Positions 48,331-60,297 of a stretch of DNA of 64,000 nt are shown here, piece by piece. Origin of the DNA: Adineta steineri (lineage: Eukaryota > Rotifera > Eurotatoria > Adinetida > Adinetidae); NCBI GenBank assembly GCA_905250115.1, contig CAJNOI010000178.1, forward strand, positions 62,001-126,000, read 5' to 3'. Under the pieces are notes generated by a model that did no database searches, had not been told where the DNA came from, and saw nothing but the letters and a program-made list of their open reading frames with translations. A program made the position numbers and the translations under genes. The number at the start of each line of letters is the position of its first letter. The first letter of the stretch is position 1.

Positions 48331-50324
48331 ATGACGACAAGTATTTTGACTTCATTTATAATCATTATATCGTTCATAGTTAAACGAAGTATGAAAAATA
48401 AAAATCATTAGAATTATTTATATATATCATAGAATATTTTCATCAATTTAGTACAAGCTGATTGTCAAAATAATACATTAACTGAAACGACATTTGTCTA
48501 TCGACGTGTGTAAGTAAAGTTGACTAAATTTATTTTTCTTTTATTATTTACATATAGTTGTTATTTTGCAAATTGGGCTGCTAAACGATATGATAATATA
48601 AGTCGTTTAACTCCTGAAGATATTGATCCATTTTTATGTACACATATTAATTTTGCTTTTGCTAAAGTACTTGAAAGTTTAATAATAGCACCATATGAAG
48701 AAGATGATTTAAAAGGATGGACAGCAAATTCGAAAGGCATGTATGAACGTATATTAAAATTAAAAGAAACCAATCCTGATCTACGTGTTCTTCTGAGTGT
48801 TGGAGGATGGACGCATGCATCTCGTGGTTTTAATGAAGTATCAAAAACTGCTGCAAATATGTAAGTATTTCTTTATTAATATTAATAACTATATTGATAT
48901 TTGATTCTTTTATTTATAAAATATAGAAAAAATTTTGTTAAAAATAGTGTGAAATTTTTACGTGAAAATAAATTTGATGGATTAGATTTAGATTGGGTAA
49001 AAATAATGTTTATTATATATTGATTTTATTATTTTTTATTTTCTTGATTTAAATAGGAATATCCAGGAGCAAAAGATCAAGGTGCTGAACCTCATTCAAA
49101 AACTGGTTATACAAAATTAGTAAAAGTAAGGAATGCATGATTTCTAAGAAATTATTTTTGTTTTATTTCTTTGAAATAGAAATTAAGTCGAGTATTCAAA
49201 CGAGAAGCAGAACGTACGGGACAAGAAAAATTATTACTAACTTGTGCTACAGGTATAGAAATAAATAAAAACAAGATTTTCATAAGAATTATTTGATTAT
49301 AGCTGCTGCACGACATCGAATCGAAGCTGGTTATGAAGTTGAAGAAGTTTGCAAGTAAGTATATATTCTTCGAAATATTTTATAAATTCTTTTTATGTCA
49401 AGATATTTTGATTTTGTATCAGTTATGACTTGTAAGTACAAGATGTAATCATCTAACTAATTCATATAATGAATGATTATTATGTAGATGATTATCATGG
49501 TAGTTGGGATGGTAAAACTGGTCATAATAGTCCATTATATGCAATGCGTAATGAACGAAAAAAATTTCGTGAATGGAATATAAATAGTTCAATGCTTGTA
49601 TGGGAAGAACTTGGATGTCCGAAAGAAAAACTTAATATTGGTCTTTCAGCTTATGGTTTGTTTGTTTGTATTTTTTATGAAATTTTCTATAATAAATAAT
49701 TTATTGTAGGACGAGCTTTTTCATTATTTGGAGAAACAGGTATGTCGAATGGTAAACCAGTAACAAAGAAAAAATCATCCATTGGAATAAAAGCAAGTGC
49801 AGCCGAAGCTGGAAAATATACACGAGAAGCCGGTGTTCTAGCTTATTATGAAGTAAATATTAATATCAATAGAATAAACAATTATTTTATATAAAAAAAA
49901 TAGATTTGTGAATTACTTCAAAATAATCCAAGTAATCGTGTATTTTGGCATCAACAAATGAGTGTTCCATATGTATCAAGTAAAACTTTATGGATTGGTT
50001 TTGATAATATTCGAAGTGTTACACTTAAAGTAAAAAGAAAAATAAGTTTTCATTAATTTATTAAGAAATATTTAGATGCAATTCTTAAAAGAACATGGTT
50101 ATGGTGGTGTAATTATTTGGTCATTAGATCTTGATGATAAAACAGGTACAGTTTGTAATGAAGGACCATTTCCAATATTTAATGCAGCTAAACGTGAATT
50201 ACTTATTTTACCTGATCATTTAATAAATAAAGATAAAAAATGTTCAGATGATAATATAACAATTACAATTGAACATCTTCATTCCAAAATGACAAAAATT
50301 AAACAAAGTAAAAATTCGAAATAA
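48331..50324 (+). CDS. GH18 chitinase, secreted
   Basis: Twelve exons: 48331-48388, 48452-48509, 48558-48860, 48927-48996, 49057-49125, 49180-49252, 49303-49354, 49403-49431, 49488-49655, 49710-49852, 49904-50029, 50076-50324. All phases agree; 465 aa. The hydrophobic N terminus (MTTSILTSFIIIISFI) is a signal peptide. The GH18 TIM barrel starts VCYFANWAAKR. The substrate motif LLSVGGWTHASRGF and the catalytic DGLDLDWEYPG (DxxDxDxE with the acid Glu) are intact, as are VMTYDYHGSWDG, NIGLSAYGRAFS and GYGGVIIWSLDLDD. It should therefore hydrolyse chitin or a related GlcNAc polymer. There is no chitin-binding domain at the C terminus, which is a short Lys/Ser-rich tail. The exon 1 donor (GTATGA) is the least certain junction. 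Confidence 0.9.
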
Positions 50325-50650
50325 AATAGAATTTTTCACGAAATAGAAATTCTTGTTTTTTTTTTTCTTTTAGATTTTTTTCTTTCGTTTTTACCTGGTG
50401 TTATTAAATTTATTTATTTAAATTCTAATAAAAAATTTTGTAATTTTTAGATGAAACAAATAAATAATTGAAACAAAAATAAAACTAAACCCACTAAGTT
50501 TATTATCGAGGAGGAAATTCACGTGTATAGTGTAATCATATTTTCAAGATATTGACAAATAGATATTCATACATTTTACTGAAAACTATTTCTAACGTTT
50601 CATTTTATAATCAATTGAAAATTATTCATACTACTCATTTATTTTTCTAG
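50325..50650. other. short spacer
   Basis: 3' flank of the chitinase and 5' flank of the 14-3-3-like gene. A TTTTTCTAG acceptor sits directly before the 14-3-3 ATG, suggesting a 5' UTR intron. No other feature. Confidence 0.5.
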
Positions 50651-51381
50651 ATGGTTGATCATTTAACTGAATTACGTGAACAAGCTGGTCTTGCTTTATG
50701 TGCTAAACGTTATAATGATATAATTTTAATCTATAAAACCTATCTCAAAACTTATACTGATATTCCACCAACAGATCGTCAAATACTTTATACAGCTTAT
50801 AATAAACTTATTCTTGATTATAATTTTAAATCTTATTGGAAATTAACATCAATTGAATTAAATAAAACACTTGATTTGAATTATTTAGAAATGATTGAAA
50901 ATGAAATTGATTATTTATGTAATGATATTGTACAATTAATTAATAATTATTTTCTTGCATCAACATTAAATAAAGATCTTGATATTGTTATAACATTAAG
51001 ACAACGTGCTGATTTTCTTTTTTTTAATTCTTCAATTGCAAGACCAGCTACAAAACAGATTATGCTACAATCAGCTTTACGTTCATATACGGAAGGTAAA
51101 TTCGATTATTTTTTTAATTAATTATTATATGAAATAAATTAATGACAGGTGTTGAACGATCTCGTTTAACTTTACCAATAAATGAACCTGAACGAGTATT
51201 AATACAACTTCGTAAATGTGCTTGTGATGTACAATTATCCAATGGAAAATGTACTTCATCGACATATTTAGAATTAATTGATGTTATAAAAGAAATGAAA
51301 TCTTCTATTCTATCATCAGATGATCCATTACTTATTCAAATAGAATCCTATCGATTAGAATTAGAAAAAATTTTATGTTAA
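50651..51381 (+). CDS. divergent 14-3-3-like protein
   Basis: Two exons (50651-51095, 51149-51381) give 225 aa. The helical layout follows 14-3-3 throughout: LREQAGLALCAKRYNDII (helices 1-2), ILYTAYNKLI..YWKLTSIEL (helix 3), EIDYLCNDIVQLINNYFL (helix 4-5), TLRQRADFLFF (helix 5) and LRSYTEGVERSRLTLP (helix 7). The phosphopeptide-binding residues of canonical 14-3-3 (Lys49, Arg56, Arg127, Tyr128 in zeta numbering) are not kept. The DYFRYL motif is DFLFFN here, and the AYKNVVGARRSSW segment is AYNKLILDYNFKSYW. The dimer-interface helices remain recognisable. It may be a paralogue that dimerises without phosphoserine binding, or binds other ligands. Assignment rests on pattern, not a search. Confidence 0.7.
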
Positions 51382-51876
51382 AATATATATATTTGTTTTT
51401 ATAGAAATTGTATTTTGAACTTATAATGATATATTATTGAACTATTTTTTTTTGTTACGAATAAAATAATTGAACAAACTTTATTTTTCATTACAAGTAT
51501 TTTCTTGCTCAATTCACAAAAATATAAAGAGAATGACTTCATAAGTTTTTTTTAAAAAAAAAATATGTCATACATTTATTTAACCTGTTACATTAAGTTT
51601 TTTTTCATACCAAAAAAGGTGATTTCAAAATGTATACTCATTCCTAATAAGGTAATAATACATTATTGACTAACGATAGATGACTCATAAGCACATGTCT
51701 TTCGTTCTGTTCTTTTTATCTTGCTATATTAATACAACTCTATAGAGAAAGAATACTATATTCCATAAACTATTTTTTTTTCTTCTGCGTAGATATATAG
51801 ATATATATATATATATACATATGTGTATATTTCTTTTTCTAGAAAGAAGAAAAAACTAGCAGCATCGTGACATAAT
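51382..51876. other. spacer
   Basis: AT-rich with a TA microsatellite at about 51795-51820 upstream of the F-box gene. No gene seen. Confidence 0.5.
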
Positions 51877-53283
51877 ATGGCATCATCAGTTGAGATAGAT
51901 TTATGTCCTATAAATGACCTTCCTGAACTTGTATTAGTTGAAATATTTTCTTATTTACCAATTGATGAACGACCTGCTTTAGAAGAAACATGTAAATTGT
52001 GGTATAATATTATACGAAATTCTCCTAGTCTTGCATTTACTTGTACAATACGATTACATGCACTTGTAGAAGAATCTATTAATCCAATTCGAACACGATT
52101 AGGTCGTGTTCTACCTCGATGGACACGAATAACTCAAAGTCAATCGAAACCTGCAGCAGCTATTGATCCAAGACCATATGGTTATATTCAACAATATGTC
52201 AAACGATTTCGTCATGATATTAAACATTTATATATTGATGTTGAACAACATGATCCTTCCTGTCGTTATGTTCTTTGTCAACTTTTAACACTTTTTGGTC
52301 CTGAACAATGTTCAAAAGGTCGACAAATTCGTACATTTTGTTTACGTTTTACTACTAATAATCCATTATTAATGAAATCTCTAGAAATAATTCAAGCATT
52401 ACGAATATTCTTTCAATATGATGGTTCTAAAAATCGTCGAGAATCTCTAATTTCATGTGATTTCTCTGGTCTTACAATATCATTAGATGATGATACAATA
52501 TTAACATTAGCTAAACATAATCCATATTTACGTAAATTAAATTTACAAGATCAATCATTAGTTTGTATATTAACACCATTTTGTATTTTACAAATAATTG
52601 ATATGCTTAAAGAACTTGAAGATTTATGGATTGATATGATATCTTTATCAGATGAATTTATTTTAATGCTTACTGGAAATGATGATGAACAACCATTTAT
52701 ACAAAAATCACCACTTAAACATTTAGGTATAAGAATAAGACGAGAAGAAAAATTTTCCGATGAAATTGATGCAAAATTATGGCAAAAATTACATGAAAAA
52801 TATCCACATATGAAAATGACATTAAATTTTGGTTTAACAACACCACCTAATCGTGTTCGAGCTTATCTAAATCCAGATTTACAATTACCGGTATGTTTAA
52901 TTTATAAATATATATATAAATTTTCTCATTCTTTTCTTAAGGTGCAAACATTAATTATGAATTCAGCAATTCCACTTGTTGATGAACTTTGTTTAGCAGC
53001 AAATAGTTTTGGTGATACATTAGAAAATATACATATATGTACATCAAATCAATGGGCTGAACTTACACGAACGCCTGCATTTAATAAAGTTATATTTTAT
53101 ATAGCATATAAATGTATTCATTTACGTACACTTTATGTTGATGCTGCACTAAATCAAGATACAATTGAAGATATTTATCGATTACATCCTCATTTGAAAG
53201 AACCTGGTGCAAGTAAACTTCTTCTTGTTGATAATCCAACACATATTATTCTTCCAGAAGATATGGGCGATTTATTTGGATGA
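51877..53283 (+). CDS. F-box protein
   Basis: Two exons, 51877-52890 and 52942-53283, give 451 aa. An F-box spans about residues 10-52 (INDLPELVLVEIFSYLPIDE to CKLWYNIIR) and should bind Skp1 in an SCF ubiquitin ligase. The rest contains leucine-rich-like segments (HNPYLRKLNLQDQSLVCI, LKELEDLWIDMISL, CIHLRTLYVDAALNQDTIED) that would present the substrate-binding surface. The 51-bp intron (GTATGT..CTTAAG) has no stop and is a multiple of three, so its retention would insert 17 residues (VCLIYKYIYKFSHSFLK) without breaking the frame. The target is unknown. Confidence 0.85.
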   Translation: MASSVEIDLCPINDLPELVLVEIFSYLPIDERPALEETCKLWYNIIRNSPSLAFTCTIRLHALVEESINPIRTRLGRVLPRWTRITQSQSKPAAAIDPRPYGYIQQYVKRFRHDIKHLYIDVEQHDPSCRYVLCQLLTLFGPEQCSKGRQIRTFCLRFTTNNPLLMKSLEIIQALRIFFQYDGSKNRRESLISCDFSGLTISLDDDTILTLAKHNPYLRKLNLQDQSLVCILTPFCILQIIDMLKELEDLWIDMISLSDEFILMLTGNDDEQPFIQKSPLKHLGIRIRREEKFSDEIDAKLWQKLHEKYPHMKMTLNFGLTTPPNRVRAYLNPDLQLPVCLIYKYIYKFSHSFLKVQTLIMNSAIPLVDELCLAANSFGDTLENIHICTSNQWAELTRTPAFNKVIFYIAYKCIHLRTLYVDAALNQDTIEDIYRLHPHLKEPGASKLLLVDNPTHIILPEDMGDLFG

Positions 53284-55127
53284 TTTCTTACTTTAAATTC
53301 TTCTTATTTTCACAGAGAAATTTATACAAACAATCATTAACAAACTGTTGTTCATATAATATTCATGCTTGTATTTTGAAAATAATCCCTTTGTTTCTAT
53401 AAAATATCTTTTGAGTTTATTTTTATTTGAATATTTCTTAAAATTAACAATATGATTATATCAAATAAAACAAAGAATACTAAGAATTTGTATTGTTTTA
53501 TAAAAAGAAAAATATAATATTCGTAGTACGATCAATTACTAATAATTATATGAATTTGAACTGTTGATACTTTTTCAAATTTTTCTTCTGTGAACAATTA
53601 TATATAATAAAGTTTGTTTTCATCGTATATTTTAATTATATACTCTGTGTTAAATAACAGCAGAGAGGTAGTACATGGAGAATTCTTAATCTCAATATGT
53701 TATAGGATTTTCTTGGATAACTCATTTAAGCATCGTGTATTCTTATAGATACAATTATTTTCAATGGAATAAAAGTTCTAAAAAAAAACAAGATACTTGA
53801 ATCTAACAGAGAATAATTATGTGCATATTCTTTATCTATAAAGAAACTTTCATTTCGATTTTAGTATAGTTATGAATGATTCTGAATAGCAGTAACTGGA
53901 AGAATTATTAAGTAAATCTGATTAACAAACTGATCAGATGTATAAATTGTTATTAAAGATCTACTAGAAATCTTATATTTATTTTCTTTCGCTTTCCTTA
54001 CATCTGATGATATACAAAAAAAGTATGTTTATTTTTAAAAGGTCTTCGTTTGAAATAATTTGTTCAAGCTGAAATGATGACTATTAGATGTTATAAAAAA
54101 AAGCTGATTCAAAACATATTACTAAAGCAACAGAACATAAATAAATAAAAGAAGAAAAGAAGCAATGAATATGATTTATATATTTTAGCTGATGTTTAGC
54201 AACAGTATTCGTTACTATAGTTAATTATAATAGTAAAACATCAGTTATGAGTTATGCTGATGAAATTTATTCTAATCCATAGATTACAAGTATATACAGC
54301 TGCATTAATCATCAATCATAAGACGAATGATTTTATGTATAATAAAACTAAAAATTCTATTCACAAATTCTTATAAAATAATTTCATTGATTCATTTATC
54401 AAACTTGACTACTCTATATATTTTAACTACCATAATGTGTCACTTTTTGTATCGACATATTTTTCAATAGCGTAAGTATTCAGTATCAATATTATACAAA
54501 ATACAATAAACCTAGTAGCTAAACTTCGTCCCTATCATATTACATCACAAACATAAAAGAATAACTAAAATAATATAATTTATATCTTCAAGCTCATAAA
54601 TTCCATCATTATATATCAAATAGCAATGCATAAATCAAAACAATATAATTATACTCTATTTTATAAAATGAAATGTCCATATAAATACAGTGGAATTATT
54701 TCTAAAATGAATGAACAGATTTTTAAATTTTGTAAGACTTTAACATTAAAAAAGTCTGTTATTCTTCGTTTCAATAGTTTTGAGAAAAAACTGTTGTTTA
54801 TTTAGCTATGAATATTTATCTATGAATTGTATCCTGTTAGTTTCATGTATACGTAAGATTTATATAAAATTCTATTTTCTTCATTTATTGAATATGTACG
54901 TCATTGTTTATTCTGTTTGACTATTATGACTGATGATATAATCTTTTTATACTCTGTAAATTCATATAGGATGATATGATTATATAATCATGTATAAAAA
55001 TTCTTTATCCACTTCAAAAATTCATTAGTTCCATATTAGCAGATTACCTCCAGTTAAGAGTACAATGAATTTTTTTATGATCTTATTAAAATTTTAGTCT
55101 ATATTTTTATATGAAAATGATTTCATT
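53284..55127. other. intergenic, 1.8 kb
   Basis: Convergent region between the F-box gene and the innexin. Strongly AT-rich. No gene, repeat family, hairpin element or RNA gene recognised. Confidence 0.6.
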
Positions 55128-56410
55128 TTAATTATTTTTCTTTTTACTTGCTTCAGTTTTAAAAAAATAATCTAACATATCAACAACAACAAAAGTTGAA
55201 ATATTTTTTGATAAAAGTTTAAGTAAAAAGTAATTATTGCCTGTTAAATGTTCTTTGGCAAAACATTGTATTTTATCATCAGGATATTTTGTTCCATCAA
55301 TAAGATGTGTTCGTACATAACTTTCACGTGTTTTATCACTACTTACAAGACAATGTATTAAATGTGCAATCCATTTGATAAAATCAGCTAATGTTATTAT
55401 TCCTAATAATATAAACCAAATATATAAAAATACATACATTTTTTCCACAATAATATTTAATGGTAAAATACATTCAACAGTATAAGCATGATTAGATGCT
55501 AATTCACGAAATGTAAAATCACAAAGTGTACGTTTTGGAAATGAACTTGTATCAATTAATTCCGATACACCTGAACTTATTTTTTGTACGAATTGAGCAA
55601 GAAAATGTGTTTCAAATGTATCCTGTTTTAAATGATTAAAATGATGTAAACCCAATGGACGTGTACCAATCATAAGATGAACTAAACCAATTTGAAGTAA
55701 ACAATTTACGAAATATAAAAATTTTACACCAATATAACATATAATAAAATAACATGAAAATATTCGACTACGAGGATGTCGACGGGCTCCACGAGGAATA
55801 ATACCTTCATCTTCTCCACTAAATAATTGAGAATTTAAATAAACAAGTTTATCTTCACGAAATGATGATATTGGTTTTTTCTTTTGAAAATCAGGTACAA
55901 CATATATTTTACTTGCTGTATTCAATAAAGCTTTGACATCATGTCGACTACCTGAAAGTGATAAGAACCAAATAAGTTTTGGTAGATAAAAAAGAATTGC
56001 TTGTGCGCCAAGAATCCACGGCTAATATATAGAAATCAATAAATAAAGATTTGTTGTTTTTTTCTATATTTTTTCAAAATACATACCAACCATTGATAAT
56101 AAATTATCAATGATTCATATCGTTCATTAGCTGTCGAAGGTATTCGTCGATCACTTGGAACATAATATGTATTATTCGCATAACAATAAGCTGTTATCGC
56201 TTTTTCATATTTTCTTAATTGTGCAGGTATCCAACAAATAATAGGTACTGAATACGATGTTTTAACACCACATAATATCGCAAAAAAACATAATACATTT
56301 GTTGTAAATTTATAACTTAGACGATCAATAAGAAAATCATCTGCTTTAGCACGAATATTTGCAAATGATAAAATACCAGAAAATTTGTCAGCTATTTTGA
56401 ATAACTCCAT
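55128..56410 (-). CDS. innexin (gap junction protein)
   Basis: Two exons (56087-56410, 55128-56021) give 405 aa. Innexins form invertebrate gap junctions and hemichannels. Four transmembrane segments are visible, e.g. TTNVLCFFAILCGVKTSY, WILGAQAILFYLPKLIWFL, CYFIICYIGVKFLYFVN and MYVFLYIWFILLGIITL. The signature IIYYQW-P spans the intron (canonical YYQWV). Each extracellular loop keeps two cysteines: C in VPIICWIP and AYCYANN, then TLCDFTF and TVECILP. The C terminus is short and Lys-rich. The start is the only Met ahead of TM1 (MELFKIADKFSGI). Confidence 0.92.
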
Positions 56411-57085
56411 TCAAAATTTATAACTATCACAGAAGTTGATTTATGCGTATGTATGTATGTGTGCACGCTGCAAGCAATCACCTCTATACTGTTAGACGTG
56501 TAGAAAGTTTTTTTTTCTCCTTCTTCAACACCACATACCCTGGCTGCCTTGCTCGATATATATATATATATATTTATATATTGTCTCCTCACAAGTGAGC
56601 AAAGAGAACAAACGAAGAACAGAAAAAAAAAGTTTGACGTAATACTTTAGGCAATAAATGTGTACCCTACTTTGTATGCAATTGTGTGTTATAGTATTGC
56701 ACACGTACGGTTGTACAAAAAAAAGGAGTAAGAGGAAAAAAAGAAAGTAGACTAGTTCTCGTTTTTAGTTGCTAGTCAAGCAAGATTTTATTCTCTTCTC
56801 CTGATCGGATGATTATTCCTCTCCTATCATCAGATCGATGCAAAAAAAAAGAGAAAGAAAAGATCGATAATAAGATGAGAATGTCAAGCCAATGTAAAAT
56901 GACTATCAATGTATCATTACTACTGAGTAACAATTTAGTCAATGCCATTCTTCTTTATCAATACGAAATAGAAGCGAACAAGATAAGCATGTTTGCAAAC
57001 AATAGATATAATGTAACAAAAGACAAAAAAAATTTATTATTTTTAATAAAGAAAAATAATACATAGAAATAAATAGAAAAAGAAT
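56411..57085. other. innexin upstream region
   Basis: Contains a TA microsatellite (56557-56580) and A-rich simple sequence. The plus frame at 56809-57066 is poly-Lys from A-runs and not supported. Confidence 0.5.
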
Positions 57086-57602
57086 TTAATTTTCTTCAAT
57101 TTTTGTTGAATGAAAAATATCATCGAGCCAATCTTGTTGTGACGGTATAAATCCTTGAGATTGATAATTAAGATTTTCTGCACTAATATTAAAAAGAGAT
57201 AAATTTGGTCGAAGTGAATATCGTACATGGTAATCATCATCATCTTCTTCTTCTTCAATATTAACTTCTACATGTATATTTCGATAACAATTTTCTTTTT
57301 CACAATTATCAGTATAAATAATTTTTGCAATAGAATGTGGTAATTGACGGCGAAGTAAAGGTGCACTTTGTGGTACAAAATTAATATTCTAATAAAAAAA
57401 TGAAAAATAGAAATTAAGAAAAAAAAAATTTATTATTTACCTTGATAACAGTTTCTGTTGGTTGAACTTTTTTGGTATTATTTTTAAATGTTTGTTGTGA
57501 TTTTTTTGATGTAAATGAAAGAGTACGTGTAATACGAGAAAAAAACTTTGATAATGATGATGATGATGACGATGAGCATTTTTGAGTTTTGTTTGTAGGC
57601 AT
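57086..57602 (-). CDS. small Ser-rich acidic-tailed protein, unknown
   Basis: Two exons (57441-57602, 57086-57388; 52-bp intron, phase 0) give 154 aa. The N terminus is Ser-rich and basic (SSSSSSSLSKFFSRITRTL, then SFTSKKSQQ). A middle segment reads PLLRRQLPHSIAKIIYTD, followed by an acidic run (NIEEEEDDDYHVRYSLRP) and an end rich in aromatic residues (SQQDWLDDIFHS). There is no signal peptide, membrane segment or known domain. The clean splice junctions are the main support for a real gene. Function unknown. Confidence 0.55.
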
Positions 57603-58324
57603 GTTTTGTAATTGAATAGTAAACTTGTAGAATGTTATGAAATATTATATATGCAAAGGTATAATATCAAGTTCATCATAACAAGTTTAACTTAATTGGT
57701 TATGACAATTAAGAATAAATGTTTGATTTATATGATTCAACATTATTGTTCTTTTTCTCTTCTTACAATAGGACAATTGGCTCAATTAATGTACTCGCGT
57801 TTTGATCATCTTATTTTAACCCTGTCTATATTCGTTAATTAATGATAAATAACATGAAACATATGTTCGTCTATGAGTGGAATAGAACAGCTAGAAACAT
57901 CTGTACGATATGATATGCTTCGAAGGTATATTATATAATGTTAAGAGATAAGAGTAAACAATGATTTGGATAGTATTTTTATTGTCAAAAGTATTGATGG
58001 AATTATCCATATGAAAATGTCAGCTTGTGTATATTTGCTACGAAAAATACTTGTCATTGTTAAAATATCGAGCACCAAACCAACTAAATGTAAATGATGT
58101 TGAATATAAAAGAATGGTATTAAAAATATTTAAAGAATTAGGAAATTTCTTTAATGAACGAATCAATGTACTAGTAAGGAGAAGACTCGTTAGAATTGAA
58201 ATTGAAACAAGAATAGTTGTTCTTGCTATAGATAACGTTGTCGAATTATTGATAGTTTTTGAAAGACTAATATTGCTTAACTGTTCTAGATGATTCTGAA
58301 ATGAGGATGAAATTGATATACATA
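57603..58324. other. spacer
   Basis: No supported gene; the plus frame 58027-58293 starts with GTG and has no splice context. Confidence 0.5.
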
Positions 58325-58820
58325 TTAATAATTACTCTTACTGGTAAATGATGATTGAGAGTTCGCTTTCTGTTTTCTATGTAGACATGAATATTTTTGT
58401 GTTAAGGATCGTGTTGGAAACTGCATATTTATTTTTGAATTGGTATTAGTATATTGTTGTTGACTATTTTGATTTCGATTAGCAAATAAACATTTTAGTT
58501 CGTCAATAAGTAGATTTTTTAGTTTTGTCTGTTGTACATCATATTGATTATTATTTGTCTTTCGCTTTTTAGTTATTAATGATGAACGCGAAGTTGATAA
58601 TAAACATATCTTTTTGGAATTTGTATTGGAATTACTCTCTAAGAAAAATGAAAAGAATTTTATGACCGAATTGTAGATGCTTTTACTAACCAATATTAGA
58701 TGGCAAACATAAACGTTTCTTAGTAGATAACACACGACGACCAATTATTCCTTCTGGTTGTAGATTATCAGAAGATTGATTATAATCGAAACTATCTTTT
58801 AATCGTTGAAAAATAACCAT
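58325..58820 (-). CDS. small basic protein, unknown
   Basis: Two exons (58691-58820, 58325-58638; 52-bp intron, phase 1) give 147 aa from ATG 58820. The N-terminal half includes MVIFQRLKDSFDYNQ and GRRVLSTKKRLCLPS. The C-terminal half is Ser/Asn/Gln/Lys-rich (SSLITKKRKTNNNQYD contains a KKRK cluster that could act as a nuclear signal). No domain is recognised. It shares small size, a similar intron length and orientation with the 57.1-kb gene, but I see no sequence similarity between them. Confidence 0.5.
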
Positions 58821-59633
58821 CAAAATGATTGATATGCTAAGTTTCGTTGAGAATTTAGAAAAAAAACTGAGAATAATATTTAGGAAAGGAAATTCATTCT
58901 AGCGCCTATCACTGTTTTTTATCTTTATTGATGAAATTATTTATTTATATAGACATTAAGAAGAGTTCAATATCATTTGATGCTTGCGGAGCGAAATAAC
59001 AAGGTTATATTGGAATACTCATTTTCTGACTTTTGATTTCATTAATCAAAAACTGAGATTGATAAAATGATTGATGTATAAAAACATACTGATATGACGA
59101 ATAGATTTATTTTTTAATGAGTGTACACTTTTTTTGTGCATTATTTTAAATAAGATGTATAAGTTTGCCTATGATCAATTTATATACTAAAAATAAATTC
59201 ATTTTTTGAAAAGCATTAGAATATCTACAATTAGATGAATAAAACAAAATGAATAGTCTGAAAAGAATAAGATGGTGAAAGAGAATTGCACTGAATGAGA
59301 TGAATTAAAAACAAGTTGTGCAACAGCAGTTGAATAGATTAATAGCTTCAGTTGAATTGAATAAAATATATTCAAATCAAAGGCACCACATGAATTTACT
59401 TGATTTATTTGCACTAAAAATGAATGAAAAGAAAAAATTATTTGGATGAAATAAATACAAATAAATGTGTTCGAATAGCATATGCGTATTTCATTGTAAT
59501 TTACAAATCTCCATAAAATTGTCAATAACGTTTTTGTATTTATTTTTGTAGGGCATATGTTGTATATATAAATAGCATTGAATAATGTTTTTGTACTATC
59601 ACAATCTAGGATTCAATAAAAAACGTGAAAACT
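58821..59633. other. spacer
   Basis: AT-rich region without a supported gene; the minus frame 59199-59525 has no homology or splice context. Confidence 0.5.
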
Positions 59634-60297
59634 ATGTTCTCAACTTCGTGGTATCTCACAGGGCTGGTATTGGTGTTTACATATATTCAATACGTTAATA
59701 CAGAAGAACCATCATGGAAAGTGTGGCCATACGCTATGGTTGCCAATAATACTGATATGACATTTCCAGGTGCTGAGGCTGCACATCTTCAGTATCAGGG
59801 TGATGCATGGTTTGTTACAGGCCGACTCCGAGGGATTCTATCTAATACGACTATCCAGATGTTAAACTACTCTTAAAAAAACTGCAAAACTCATATACAG
59901 AACTTTATCCTTTCGAACGATGTATGGTAATGCTCCATGGAATCATACTACATTCAACAATGGCTCGTACATTCCATTCGTCTATCAAGTTCGTTTACCT
60001 GGCATTGATAAACAAGGTCGTAATTTCTCAATTGATCTTGAGATTGATCCAATGAAATATCCATCTCCATATGGTGGAAATACATTGAACGGTAGATTTA
60101 CTTTTTATGATCAGCCAAATACGCTGTCTTGGTTTGAAACTGGTCTGGAACTGAATGGCACAGTAACGTGGGGCGATATTACCGAGCCAGTAGTTGGTAA
60201 TACTGGACACATTGATCGTCAATACTTTCCACTCTATGCTGGTATCTTTTCACCAACAGGCCAACAAGTATCTCACATGTGGTACCAGATCAACTAG
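59634..60297 (+). pseudogene. AttH/CrtC-like lipocalin-fold protein, broken
   Basis: Starts with a signal peptide (MFSTSWYLTGLVLVFTYIQ), then SWKVWPYAMV and LQYQGDAWFVTGRLRG. It meets a stop at about 59874-59876 (after MLNYS). Coding resumes in another frame from about 59920 (MYGNAPWNHTTFNN, GRFTFYDQPNTLSWFETGL, NGTVTWGDITEPVVG) and reaches the family hallmark GNTGHIDRQYFPLY before a stop at 60297. The order of motifs matches the AttH / hydroxyneurosporene-synthase / kievitone-hydratase group, known mainly from fungi and bacteria. There is no intron. The frame change and early end suggest a truncated copy of a horizontally acquired gene. Hairpin (g) follows 126 bp later. Confidence 0.6.

Noticed and set aside
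58027..58293. 88-codon plus-strand frame
   Set aside because: No ATG near the start, no family resemblance; probably chance.
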